From assembly GCA_963383645.1 (NCBI GenBank), contig OY726573.1, forward strand, positions 13,086,989-13,150,988: 64,000 bases of DNA, given 5' to 3'. Under the pieces are notes generated by a model. The model saw nothing but the letters and a program-made list of their open reading frames with translations. It was not told where the DNA came from and did not search any database. This document shows, piece by piece, positions 28,339 to 39,120 of the stretch (position 1 is the first letter of the stretch; every line of letters begins with the position of its first letter). The DNA is from Muscardinus avellanarius. Taxonomy: Eukaryota; Chordata; Mammalia; Rodentia; Gliridae. Both the position numbers and the translations under genes were made by a program.

Positions 28339-28530
28339 TACTAGAGATTGAACCCAGGGCATTCTACCGCTGGGCTACACCCCAGCCCTATTTTATTTTT
28401 TATTTTGAAACAGGGTCTCACAAGGTTACTGAGAGTCTCACAAAATTTCTGAGGCTGGCCATAAACCCATGGTCTTCCTATCTCAGCCTCTCCAGTACTG
28501 GCATTATTGGGGTGCCCCACTGCTCCTGGC
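28339..28530 (-). repeat. B1-dID-type SINE, minus strand
   Basis: agagattgaacccaggg, gctgggctacaccccagc to ccactgctcctggc. Confidence 0.85.
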
Positions 28531-28544
28531 TAATTTAATTTAAT

Positions 28545-29205
28545 TCAACCCAAAGTCCTTACCTTAATCTGCCAGGCTCTAACCTTCTGATTGTGTTACT
28601 TCATTCTCACCGTTGGCTAATTCTGCCCCACTGGCCTGTATTCTTCTTCACACTCAGCACCTAGAGTCTTTGTATTTGTGATTTCTGCCTGGAATTCCAT
28701 CCCTCTTTGATATCCTTACGGCATATTCATTCATTCCATTAAGTGTCTGTACAAATATTATCTCTTCAGATCTGGACATGGTGGTGCATATCTGCAAACC
28801 AAGTGCTTGGGAGGCTGTGACAGGAGGATTGGAGGTCAAGACCTGCACAAGGATAACTTAGCCAGTAAGATCTTGTTTCAAAATTAAAAAAAAAACCAAA
28901 AGAGCTGGGGGTGTAACTCAGTGGTAGAATGCCCCCGGGTTCAATCCCCAGTACTAAAATAAAATAAATAACTCTTCAGAGAAACTTTCACTGATATATT
29001 TAGGCACCACACATCCACTATTTTCTTACCCTCCTTTTTCTTTCCATTGGAGCATTTATTACCAATTGACATTGCACATCTGTTTGTTGTCTGTCCCCAC
29101 ATACACAGGCTATAATGTAATTTCCATGAGGGCAGTCTCCAACACATAAAGTTTTCCCAGCACACAGTAGGTCCTCAATAAATGTTTGATGACAATTGAT
29201 TGAAT
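28545..29205 (+). mobile_element. L2-like LINE 3' end, split by a SINE
   Basis: 28545-28770 (tctgcctggaattccatcc) and 28972-29205 (agtaggtcctcaataaatg, ttgattgaataatg) read as one diverged L2 3' end interrupted by the SINE at 28771-28971. Confidence 0.6.
28771..28971 (+). repeat. B1-dID-type SINE inserted in L2
   Basis: tctggacatggtggtgcat to ttcaatccccagtac. Target duplication ctcttcaga at 28762-28770 and 28972-28980. Confidence 0.9.
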
Positions 29206-29214
29206 AATGTGTTC

Positions 29215-29760
29215 CCACCACGCCCTATATGCATACAGTTTTGAAATTCCTGTCACAGCTATTAAACTACTCCCAAGTGCAAATTTCTTCATCCTATCTT
29301 GCTGGGAGATCACAAATTGATTCCACGGAGCCCCCTCTTGAGGTCAGGCTTAAGGACTTTGCCATTGTGCTCCCCCCTCTCCTGGCAATCTTTCGGGTAC
29401 AGGGGTGAATATATCCCGATTGGCCCAAGATGGTTCTAATTTTAAAACTGAAAGTCTTAAGAACTCATTCAATCTCAAGCAAACCAGGATGGCTGGTCAC
29501 CCTACTTTCAGGTATCCAGGTTCTATCTTCGGTGTTTGTTTTATTGCTGTGTGTGTGTGGTGGTGGTGGTGGTGTTGAGGAATGGGGCGTTCCAGGCCAC
29601 CTGATCAAGATATTAGCTGTGTGCAATGGGCAGGATGATAGGATTTGATGGACAGTGGACAGGCTCTGGCCCGCCCATGGGCCTCAGCAGACGCAGCACA
29701 AAAGACATAAAAGAACTACATAAAGGACATGGACCTGACTCCCAGGGATCACTGCAATTT
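29215..29760. other. Intergenic sequence, nothing recognised
   Basis: Single-copy-looking DNA with a short (GTG/GGT) run near 29548-29576. No repeat family, exon or promoter identified. Confidence 0.4.
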
Positions 29761-29880
29761 CTTTTCTTTTCTTTTCTTTTCTTTTTTTTCTTTTTTTTTT
29801 TTTTTAGATACTGGGGATGGAACCCAGGGGCATTCTACCTCTGAGTGACACCCCTAGACCTATTTTTTATTCCTTACTTT
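29761..29880 (-). repeat. ID half of a SINE with long T tail, minus strand
   Basis: (TTTTC)n/T run, then ggggatggaacccagggg to cacccctagacc and tattttttattcc linker. The B1 half is replaced by the next SINE. Confidence 0.85.
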
Positions 29881-29883
29881 GTT

Positions 29884-30085
29884 TTTGCGGGTCTGGAGAT
29901 GAAACCCAGGGGCATTCGGCCTCCGAGCTATACCCCCTGCCCTGTTTTTTATTCTTTATTTTGAAACAGGGTCTCACTAAGTTGCAGAGGGCCTCACTAA
30001 GTAGCTGCGGCTGTCCACGAACTGCGATCCTCCCGTCTCAGCCTCTCAAATGCTGGGATTACAAGGGTGTGCCACCACGCCCGGC
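29884..30085 (-). repeat. B1-dID-type SINE, 'gacccg' subtype, minus strand
   Basis: gcgggtctggagatgaaacc to gccaccacgcccggc. Placed in or next to the linker of the preceding SINE, suggesting a nested insertion. Confidence 0.88.
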
Positions 30086-30504
30086 TTTTTTTTTTTTTTC
30101 TTTCCTTTCTTAAATGGCATGTTGTCCAAGACCACAATTGTAGCAATAAAAGCAATATGTTATGTTTTTCGTTGTTCTGCAACAGCTTTCAGCAAAGGAA
30201 GTACCCAGTAAATAAACAAAAGAAAGGCAAGTGGCTACTAAGGACCTTAACTCTCACAGGTGTGAACCAAGGTTACACAGCTAAGCAGGAGACTTTCCAG
30301 TTTACTGCCCGGCTCTGGCTGGTAGGATTTCTTCTCTGAACAGAACATTCCCAGGTCAGCCATCTAATCCCTCCATGTCATTTTCAGAGAAGGGTGCCTG
30401 GTTTTATTGTATGTAATTCTGAGCAGCGTGTATAATTCTGAGAGCATCAGTGTCTTACGGGATCTTGCAAATCCAGAAGCAGCTGTCCTGTGGTGAAAAG
30501 ACAG

Positions 30505-30640
30505 CCCGGTCTTGGAGTCAAAAGATGTGTGCCTGAGTTCTGGTGCTTTCTAGCTGTACAGCGAGTCCCCTGACCTCATCAAACCTCCGTCTCCCACCTT
30601 CAAACTGTGAGAAGTCTAGCTCCTTATTGCTATAGGAGAA
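30505..30640 (+). repeat. MIR-type ancient SINE
   Basis: gtcttggagtcaaaagatg, gctttctagctgtacagc and aacctccgtctccc match the MIR order. Flanking 30087-31130 otherwise shows nothing identifiable. Confidence 0.6.
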
Positions 30641-31431
30641 TCAGTTTTAATAATGCTTTGGATACCCCTTGTCAACAGTTCACTTTGCAAAATTTCAGAA
30701 GGTCTATACCAGCAAACCAGCAAGAAAGAAGGTTATGGATTATATTTGAGATCTCCGCACTTGCTCCCCCGAGTTGGAATAAGATGGGGAAAGCTTACTT
30801 CTTACCGTTAGCGTGAATCAGGCTTTCTGTCCAGAACCTCAATTTCTGTCTGATTCCCTAAGGTAGGAGTTAGACCCAGTACTGTGCAAGGCTCCCTTTA
30901 GTCCTGGAATCTATATTCACATTCACATCTTTAGTTAAGCAATTCAAATATGAAAAGCTAGTGTCATCTGTTAATGTTCCTATCCCGTGACTTCCACCCA
31001 GAAATTTCTGTTCCTGGCTGGGAGAGCCTCTGCTGCTCTTTGAAATTTCATCTGTTACCGAAGCGCTTAGGTAGCCTGCGTCGTGAGGGGCAAGGCATGA
31101 TCCCGTTATCAGCACAATTAATTGCCCTTTCTTCTCAAGTAGCCTTCTGAAGGATGACCTTGACCAAGCTTTTTATTTATTTATTTTTCCCCTGGTCCTC
31201 TCTCTCTCTGACCTTGCTACCGCCTTCTCCGTCCCACGGCGCCATCCAAACCTACATGTTCTCTGAATGAATCTTAAATGGTGATCCGTGACAAGATGGT
31301 CTCCCAGGAAAATCAGGAGACCCTTTTCTTCCTCCTTAGCACCTGTTCCCACCTTAATCCCTTGCCCCCAAAGCTGCCACCCCCACCATCCACTGATTAA
31401 CTGTCTGGACCACCTTCCTGATCACCCTGCT

Positions 31432-31530
31432 GCTCTCTCTCTCTCTCTCTCTCCCTCTCCCTCTCCCTCTCCCTCTCCCTCTCCCTCTCCCTCTCCCTCT
31501 CCCTCTCCCTCTCCCTCTTTCTCTCTCTGG
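31432..31530 (+). repeat. (CT)n then (CCCTCT)n polypyrimidine tract
   Basis: About 20 nt of CT followed by about a dozen CCCTCT hexamers, ending in tttctctctc. Pure pyrimidine on + for about 95 nt. Confidence 0.95.
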
Positions 31531-31779
31531 CGCCTCCGTTTTTCATAAACTCTTTCTTATCATCATCACCACTTCCCTTGACTTCTTTGACACCAATTAT
31601 AAAGTTACCTGTACTTTAGAGTTGACAAGACGATTTTGTAAGGAGGCTGGGGAAAATCTTTATTCACAGAATAACTCTCAGGTTTTAGAGAGAGTCAGTA
31701 ATGGTGAGAGGTGGGAACTCTAAACCACAGTGGATAAAGGTGGGATAAAAATGAGACCCCCTTCCCCGCAACACAAGAA

Positions 31780-31925
31780 ACTCTTGTGCGTGAGAAATGT
31801 ATTTATTTCCTTGATCATGGCGATGGAATCATGGGTGTATGCAAAGGTCAAAACTCATTAAATTGTATACATTAAATATGTGCTGGTTTTTGTATATTAG
31901 TTGTACCTCAATATAGCTATAGAGA
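31780..31925 (+). mobile_element. L1 3' end remnant
   Basis: aactcattaaattgtatac, ttagttgtacctcaatat resemble an L1M-type 3' terminus. Confidence 0.5.
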
Positions 31926-32090
31926 AAAGGAAAAAATGCCCCAAAAGGCAAATGAGTAGAAATGAGTAGTTGCCAGATTTTCTTCTAAGGACCAAAGTGA
32001 CCGTCCTTACTCGGGGACTTTTATGTTACTCAGTAACCAAATAAGTAGGAATACAGGTCAATGGTAGAGCTAATGGTTCTAAAAAGCAAA

Positions 32091-32185
32091 GTAATATCTG
32101 AGTACTTCTATGGTGGTGGCAAGAGGAAACATCTAAGAGGAAGAAAGAAAACAACCACTCACATCAGTGTAAAGAAAAATGAACT
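32091..32185 (+). repeat. Local duplicated segment, copy 1
   Basis: Aligns to 33683-33778 over 95-96 bp at about 86% identity (12 mismatches and one indel by hand). It does not look like a SINE or LINE I know. Confidence 0.8.
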
Positions 32186-32523
32186 CCGAGGCATGTTATG
32201 TAATCCTGTTCTATGTCTCCCCTGCAAAACCTTCAGTAAAGTCTGTACTGCATTTTTTATGGTTTGGGAAGTGGTAGGTTGTTTGATGAAACCTGTATCA
32301 TGGTTGGCAAAAATGAGAACATACTATTTAGTATGGAAACAGACTGCGTGATGAGACAGCCATATGTAGATGGTGTAGAAAGTCTCTCATTTGGTCCCCA
32401 CGCCCTTCTCATAACTTAGGCAAAAACAGAATAATTTTTCTGATTTCAAAGCTGAGGGGGAAAAGACTTTGGAGTCGCTGACTGAGTTTATCACAGTTAG
32501 GAAATGGCAGAAATAAGACATCG

Positions 32524-32942
32524 TCTTAGTCTCTTATTTTGTTGCTGTATCATGGTATCAGAGGCCGGGTACTTTGCAAAAAAAAAAAAAAAAGGTTTAC
32601 TTGGTGATTTGGTGATGATTCTGTTGACTGGAAAATTCGAAAAACATGATGCCAGTATGTAGTGAAGGCCCTTTGGCTCTGCCACAACCTCATGGATGGT
32701 TCAAGAGTCAAGTGATCTATTCAGAAGAAATCTCATAACGAGAAGAAGCACGAGATCAGGGACGGCCAGACCACTTTTGCATAACCACCCACTCTCTTGG
32801 GAGCTAACCCACTGAGACACCAGCACTAATCTCTGCACAGGGGTGGCCATGGCCCATTACCTCCCACTAGACCCCACCTTTTAGAGGCCCCATCACCCTT
32901 CAGTAACAATGGGGGACGAACCATCCCTAAACCATAGCAGAT
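32524..32942 (-). mobile_element. MaLR-type LTR, antisense
   Basis: tcttattttgttgctgtat at one end and atggcccattacctccc, gggacgaaccatcc, aaaccatagcag at the other match the reversed order of MaLR (THE1/MST/ORR1-like) LTRs. Non-coding remnant. Confidence 0.6.
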
Positions 32943-32989
32943 GTGAACCCATTTGAGTCTTCTGACTCCTAAAAGAAGAGACTGCTTCT

Positions 32990-33233
32990 AGCTGGGCGTG
33001 GTAGCGCCTGCTGTGTAATCTCACCATTTGGGAGGCTGAGACAGGAGGACCACGGTTCGCAGTCAGCCTCAGCTACTACATAGTGAGGCCCCTTGCAACT
33101 CAGTGAGACCCTGCTTCAAAAATTATAGACTAAAAAAAAATAATAATAAGGTTGGGGATGTAGCTCGGAGGTAGATTGCCCCTGGGTTCCATCCCCGGTA
33201 CCACAGAATAAATAAATAATAAATAAATAATAA

Positions 33234-33236
<3 letters not shown>
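32990..33236 (+). repeat. B1-dID-type SINE with target duplication
   Basis: agctgggcgtggtagcgcc to ccatccccggtacc and an (AAATA)n tail. Related agagactgc.tct stretches on both sides suggest the target site. Confidence 0.88.

Positions 33237-33281
<45 letters not shown>
33235..33281 (+). repeat. (GA)n microsatellite
   Basis: About 23 GA units directly after the SINE tail. Confidence 0.95.
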
Positions 33282-33283
<2 letters not shown>

Positions 33284-33289
33284 CATCTC

Positions 33290-33675
33290 ACTCCGGTGCC
33301 TGCTTGCTTGCAGAATGACCTTTACTTACATTTATCCCCCCTTTCTGTTCCTATCTCTCCTTCCCGGGCCCTCCGTGTGCAGCCTTCCTGTGTGAGTTCA
33401 TCTTCCCGATGGTTTCCATATGCAGGGGGCTCGCCAACACACCACCCCACATCTCCAGCCTTTGCTCCTTCTTTAAACTTTGAACCCTTATCTCTGCCTG
33501 CCAGCTGGACATCTCAACGCGATACGTCTCAAATCGAAACACCTCTTCCCTCCCTTTGGTGTCTCCTCTGGGCTGGGATCACGATCCTAGCTTCCCAAGC
33601 TAACATGAGGGCCAGATGCCAGGCAAGATTCTTGAATTCCTCCTCCTGCTTCCAACCCAGAAGCCATTGGAGTAA
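33290..33675. other. Ancient LINE-like (L2?) C-rich stretch
   Basis: cagctggacatctcaac, ccagaagccattgg and neighbours are reminiscent of L2. The 135-codon open frame over it has no recognisable domain and looks fortuitous. Confidence 0.4.
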
Positions 33676-33682
33676 AAACAGA

Positions 33683-33778
33683 GTAATATCCGAGTACTTC
33701 TAGTGCTGGTGGTTGGAGGAAACACCTAAAAGGAAGAAAGAAAATGACCACCCACATCAGCGTAAAGAAAAATGGACT
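33683..33778 (+). repeat. Local duplicated segment, copy 2
   Basis: Partner of 32091-32185, same orientation, 1.6 kb away. The flanks of the two copies do not match. Confidence 0.8.
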
Positions 33779-35394
33779 TTACAGAACAGACATAAGCTAA
33801 AATCTGCGTGATTTACTCTGAGGTCCTGCCTTTGGGGGCATTCTTTTCCTTTTAAATCTTATTCTCTTTCCTTTTAAATGTTGTTCTCTTTCCCATTAAG
33901 TCTCATTTTCATCCTACTCAAGGCTCTCTTCACTTGACACCATGACTTTGTATTTATGTAAATGGATATTAACATACACATACTGAGGAGATTGTAATAT
34001 ATTGATATTATGGGGTTGAGGTAAGACCTCAAAAAAATAACCTCTAGAGTTCACAAAGATCTTAAAATTGTCCCTAAAGCACACTCCTTTAGCCTCCTGA
34101 GGATAAAAAAAAAATTCTCTTTTCTTGCTGTGTCTAAATGGAATGAACACTGTGGCAGAAAAACTATGAGCCCATACATTACTCTTCTTGAATCTGCAGG
34201 ACAGACTCAGAGACACCAGGGCACAACCCCTAAGAAAAACACCCACTGGACCTTTGGAGAATTTTAATACAGGTCTGAATTGTTAGAGGCAATTCAATTT
34301 TTTTTTTTACTAAAAAAATAGTGTAACCATCTCACTGTCTACCAGCCCTTATAAGTTATCAGAGCCTATTAAATCATGTCAGCAAGTTAAGCACCAAGAG
34401 TTGTAAGTCATTAAATAGTTCTAGATCCACAGAATCATTCCTCACTATTGCATCCCTTGTAGATACATTTAAAATATATATTTATAGACTTATAAATATA
34501 TATTCATAATTTTATACTCATTAAGTTTTAATGTAAATATTTATTAAATGTAAAATGTAGTTTGTATTATTATAATAATATATAATTATATATAATATTA
34601 TATAATTATATATATAATAATATATATTTAATAAGTAGGACAGGGTGGAGGTTCTTGGGAGACTGAGGAATTGTGACTTGCAAACAGGACTTCCTGGGAC
34701 ATGTTTTTGGCAGGCCAATCAGGTGAGCCCAGCTTCAGTGTAGGATGATTGTGGTGAGGTGGGGTTAACATGGAAGTGAAAACTAGAGAAATGGCCGGGG
34801 CTGGTTTGTGATGGATTCCCAGCACCCACTTATGGAGTCAGGACGATGCTATATATTATATATTGGTTGTTACTTCCCAGCTTGCAAGTCACAAGAGGTT
34901 CCCCTGTTCTCCGAACATCATCCTGCTTCCATAAGTCAGTGAACTGGAAAAAACACAACAAAAAGATTCTCGTACCTGAAGAGTCCATGTAACTATTTTG
35001 TGTATACACATGGATACTTAAATGCCAATATTTTCAATAATTCGATAGTCTTTGTAGCCACTCAAAAAAAAGATTATTTACTCAGTCATCATTCCCCCAT
35101 CTCTTTCCTTTAAAATAGGATCATTGTCGCCAAAAACGAATTTGATAATTATTTTATATATGCAACACAGTTTCTCGTCTTCAGGTCGATTGCACGTTCA
35201 TCTAATACTTTGTGCATCCCACTTATGCGGGCTCTTAGCTAAATCTTGGGAGAATAACGTATTCTGTTCATGTCTGTGCACCCTCCTCCCATCTCCACTC
35301 CTTTATGACAGCAACCTCATTTCATATCCCTATTCCCCACTCCCTGAACAGAGCTCTGTACCCTGAACGCTCTAAGAAATGATGTGCTTTCATG
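33779..35394. other. Intergenic AT-rich sequence
   Basis: No SINE. Contains a long TA-rich block (34480-34640) with many tataatta repeats. No exon or promoter signature recognised. Confidence 0.5.
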
Positions 35395-36225
35395 AGGGAG
35401 ATGCAAATCAGAACTACACTGAGATTCCATCTAACCCCAATCAAGAGTGGCAATTGTCAAGAAGTCAAGCAACGATAAATACTGGGGAGGACGTGGGGAG
35501 ATAGGAACTCTTCTACACTGTTGGTGGGATTGCAAATTCGTGCAGCCACTATGGAGATCAGAGTGGAGATTCCTCAGAAAATCAGGACTGGATCTACTAT
35601 ACGATCCAATTATACCACTCCTGGGTATTTTCCAAAGGGACTGAAATCAGATTATGGTAATACATCCATATCCATGTATATAGCAGCACAATTCATAATA
35701 GCCAAATTATGGAACCAGACTGGGTGCCCATCAACAGATGAATGGATTACAAAATTATGGGATATACACACAATGGAATTCTACTCAGCAGCGAAGAGGA
35801 TTAAAATTATGTCATTTGCAGGAAAATGGATAGACCCAGAGAACCTTGTGCTAAGTGAGTTAGCAGTCACAGAAAGTGAAGGGTCGTACGGTTTCTCTAA
35901 TATGCAGAAGGGATACGAGAGGGATTTCAGATAATGTAAGATAAATCTCAGTAGAGTGAGGAAGGTGGTCTAGAAGAAGTGGGGGGTTCGGTGGGGGGAG
36001 AAGCAATGAAGGAATCACTTTCATTGACATTCTGTACATATATAAAAATACTAATAATGCCAATCTCCATCCCCTGTGTACAGAACGGGGCTGAAGGGGG
36101 GCATGGGAAGAGAGCTGGGGGGAAGCCCGCCAAGTGCTATGTGCATGTGTGTCACTATCACTATGATTTACATGATGATGTGAGACTATAATGTACCCAT
36201 AAAAGTATAAAGGAAAAGAAAGACA
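35395..36225 (+). mobile_element. L1 3' fragment, sense
   Basis: atgcaaatcagaactacac, ctacactgttggtggg, then the ORF2 C-terminal frame with IPLLGIFQRD-, CPSTDEWITKLW- and MSFAGKW-type motifs. Decayed, 5' truncated. Confidence 0.82.
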
Positions 36226-36294
36226 TGATGTGCTTCCCAGTACGAAAGGTTGGAGGCCCATACAGTAGCTGGAGATGATAGGGATCTCATTTCT

Positions 36295-36430
36295 GCGTCT
36301 TACCCCCTTTGGGTCTGGGACAGATTATTTAAACTCTCAGGAGCTCAGTTTCTTTAAGTGTAAAATGAAAATGCTATTAGCTCCTACCTCATTGAGCAAT
36401 CATACGACTTCACTGAGACAATATGGAGAA
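36295..36430 (+). repeat. MIR-type ancient SINE
   Basis: gacagattatttaaactctc, gtgtaaaatgaaaatgc, then tcctacctcattgagc match the MIR core and 3' part. Confidence 0.7.
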
Positions 36431-36448
36431 AGCTTGGATTGTGAATCT

Positions 36449-36648
36449 TTTTTGTTTTTTTGGTGGTGGTACTGGGGTTCCTGGAAACCCTTTTACCTCC
36501 GGGGTACACTCCCAGACCAATTTTTTATATACATTTTATTTGGAAACAGGGTCTCTTAAACCAGCGCGGCTGGCTTCGAACCTGCGCGATCCTCCTGTCT
36601 CTGCCTCCCAAGCGCAAGGATTACAAGCGTGCGCTACCACGTGCCGGC
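36449..36648 (-). repeat. B1-dID-type SINE, 'ggtctgggagtgta' subtype, minus strand
   Basis: gtggtactggggttcctgg, ctccggggtacactccc to gctaccacgtgccggc. Confidence 0.9.
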
Positions 36649-36719
36649 TTGTAGAGTGATTTTGACAATGGACAAAGCAACAGAGTTACCAGGTACACCC
36701 ACAGTTGCTTTTATCCAAG

Positions 36720-36865
36720 GTGTGTGTGTGTGTGTGTGTGTGTGTGTTGGAGACCCTGTTTCCAAAAATAAAATAGGTCTGGGAGTGTATCCCGGAGGTA
36801 GAAGGGCTTCCAGGAACCCCAGTACCACCAAAAAAAAAAAAAGAAAAGAAAAAAAAATCACTCTA
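36720..36865 (+). repeat. (GT)n followed by the 3' part of a 'ggtctgggagtgta' SINE
   Basis: GT run 36720-36748, then agaccctgtttccaaaaat to ccagtaccacc and an A-rich tail. It ends with aatcactctaca, an inverted copy of tgtagagtgatt at 36650-36661. Confidence 0.85.
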
Positions 36866-36955
36866 CAGATAGCATCCCTCAGCCTCCCCCCCCCATAGAA
36901 CAGAAAACAAATAACCCTGAGAAATTCCAAATTCCCCCAGAAATAGATATCCAAG

Positions 36956-37025
36956 ACTGGGGGTGTCGCTCAGTGGTAGAGCACTTGCCTAACATATGTG
37001 AAGCCCTGGGTTCTACTCCCAATAC
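36956..37025 (+). repeat. ID SINE monomer
   Basis: actgggggtgtcgctcagtg, gcacttgcctaacatatg to ttctactcccaatac. Confidence 0.85.
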
Positions 37026-37408
37026 AGAAAAAAAAGTTATTCATATTTCTTTACTGAAAGACTTCTCAGGTCCCTCAATATATTAATATTTATTTAACGC
37101 TCAGATCTCTCAATATAGTAATATTTATTTAAATCTTTAACAGGTAAGAATAGGGTCTGCCACAATTTCTTGAAATTTTTTAACCATGGAAATTTTCATT
37201 TCAGTTTCCCTAAGCATTCTATCAAATCTATTTAGGAAAATGTTGTGCGGAAGTCCTATTTCTATCTATTCCTCCTCTGCCTGCAAATTCATTTCGACTA
37301 ACGTAATCAGCCTTTGGAAGTGGCCTATATGAAATGCTATACACTGGAGGACTCAATAGAGATTCTTTAATTCAGCAAACATTGAACATAAACAATTTAA
37401 ATAACCCA

Positions 37409-37630
37409 AGCTAGGTATGGTGGTTCACACTTGTAATTCCAGTACTTGGGAGGCCGAGACAGGAGAATCGTAGGTTCAAGGTCAACCTCAGCAACTTAGC
37501 AAAGCTCTCAGCAACTTAGCAAAACTCTGTTTTGAAATAAAACAAAATAGGGCTGGGGGTGTAACTCAAAAACAGAATGTCCCTGAGTTCAATCTCTAGG
37601 ACCAAAATAAATAGGTAAATAAATAAATAT
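37409..37630 (+). repeat. B1-dID-type SINE
   Basis: agctaggtatggtggttcac to tcaatctctaggacc plus an (AAAT)-like tail. Confidence 0.85.
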
Positions 37631-37968
37631 CCCAGACTGTATCACTGTAAATGACTTGAACATTTGTGTGTACAACTGTCCCTTCATTTTCAAACATCAC
37701 TTATTTTTTATACAGGAAAATCATCTGAAAAACCATAGGAGTTGTCATAAAGACTTTTTTTTTTTAAATTAGAACCCTCTAGAACTTTCCTCAAAATTGA
37801 TTTAGTCTTACTTTGGCCTAATCTCAATAATTTATTTCTCAGATTCTTAATCTTTGTAATCTGTTTCTCAATTGAGAGCAGATTTTAAAAAAGCAAAATC
37901 AGGCTAGTAGAGGCCAACTTACTAACCACAGGAAGGAATGACCACCGAGAGGTATAAAGTATAAAAAG

Positions 37969-38097
37969 CCAGGCATGACAGCTCTACTTTGTAATCCCAG
38001 GTAATCTGGACACTGAGGCAGAGGAATCCCTTGAGCCCAAGAGTTCAAGGCCAGCCTGAACCACATAGCAAGACCCTGTGTCGAGAAAAGAAAAGAA
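37969..38097 (+). repeat. 7SL-derived monomer (B1/FLAM-like)
   Basis: agccaggcatgacagctc, gagcccaagagttcaagg, acatagcaagaccctg; no ID half. Confidence 0.7.
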
Positions 38098-38744
38098 TAA
38101 AAAAGCATATAAACACATAAAAACTTAAAAAAAAATGGCCTTAGTCCAGAAGTAACGAATACAGGGCAAAACCCACCAAGGACCTACCAAGGACCTAATA
38201 TTCACCGCAACATCTTTACATTATTTCCCAAAACACTAGAAATACTAAGAAAAAGTTAAGCTCTATTCAAGATACTAGATTAAAGCAGGATAATATGTAA
38301 TCCATTTTAGGAAGCTTTCCTTCTATCGTGAATTTTTTAAGCAAACAAATAAATGAGTAAGACTGGCTTTATTAAATAGTACAAAAAGAGGACCACTGCA
38401 TCTCACGTCAATGCTGGGTAAATGAGGTGTCGTCACGGTCCACGCTATTGATCATCCATCGCCTGACAAACCATCCAGTAGTTGGCTATGCCCTTCACCG
38501 ACCTTCTTAGCACACTCTGCCCCAGTTCCACTCAGCCCCTAGGACTCTCTAAGTCTCAAAGATCTGTGTCCAACGTCAAAATCCCTACGCAGCTGACTTG
38601 GCATCATGCAGCCTCCGCTGGTCGTTTATCCAAGTAATTTAACAAGACTGAGAGATCAGTGCTACGACACATTTACATCTAACAAGTAAATGGTGATCCC
38701 CCAAATATAGCCACGTTAGAGTGCTGGGCTGGCAGATTTGGGAA
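38098..38744 (+). promoter_or_regulatory. MYH13: MYH13 upstream region
   Basis: SINE-free for about 650 bp before the TATA box. Visible candidates are a CRE-like TCACGTCA (38403-38410), an E-box CAGCTG (38590-38595) and a CArG-like CCAAATATAG (38701-38710). E-box and CArG sites are the usual inputs for MyoD-family and SRF control of fast myosin promoters. Function here is inference from motifs. Confidence 0.5.
38701..38710 (+). promoter_or_regulatory. MYH13: CArG-like box
   Basis: CCAAATATAG differs by one base from CC(A/T)6GG. It lies 35 bp upstream of the TATA box, a typical position in sarcomeric gene promoters. Confidence 0.4.
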
Positions 38745-38750
38745 TATAAA
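38745..38750 (+). promoter_or_regulatory. MYH13: MYH13 TATA box
   Basis: TATAAA, about 55 bp before a consensus donor (aag/GTAAGT). This geometry, with a TATA box and a very short first exon, is standard for the family. The start site is expected near 38772-38778. Confidence 0.7.
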
Positions 38751-38774
38751 GAGAGCCAGGGACCATACTCCCGG

Positions 38775-38799
38775 AATCACTCTGACCACAGCACCTAAG
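38775..38799 (+). other. MYH13: MYH13 exon 1 (non-coding), start approximate
   Basis: Ends at the consensus donor aag/GTAAGT (GT at 38800). The 5' end is set only by distance from the TATA box. A length of about 25 nt suits sarcomeric myosin first exons. Confidence 0.5.
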
Positions 38800-39058
38800 G
38801 TAAGTGCTCACAAATGCCCATTTTTTTTTTTACCCCCTTTCATATAGCTATGACTAAGGTGCCCAGGTTACCAGTCAAGACGGGAAGGCAACGTAGGAGT
38901 TTATCCTGGGGGCCTACTGAAATATAAGGTCCGTTTTTAAGGGTAATGTCAGAGATAAGATGGCAAGACAAAGTATCTGGGGGGAAAAAATTACCATAGG
39001 AGTTGGTTTCAAGCAGATTTTCCAAGGGGTGAAAAAAGAATATAAACAGTTAAGAAAG

Positions 39059-39059
39059 C

Positions 39060-39119
<60 letters not shown>

Positions 39120-39120
39120 C
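39059..39120 (+). repeat. (AAT)n(AAC)n compound trinucleotide repeat
   Basis: About ten AAT units change abruptly to about ten AAC units. Confidence 0.95.

Noticed and set aside
33296..33703. 135-codon intergenic frame
   Set aside because: C/T-rich ancient repeat sequence, no recognisable domain and no promoter nearby.
35447..35934. Open frames with conserved-looking protein motifs
   Set aside because: They are L1 ORF2 C-terminal remnants, as at 1088-1390 and 51531-51827, not host genes.
39059..39120. CRISPR-like regular repetition
   Set aside because: Simple trinucleotide array without spacers. The evenly related SINE copies are also dispersed, not an array. The DNA is mammalian.
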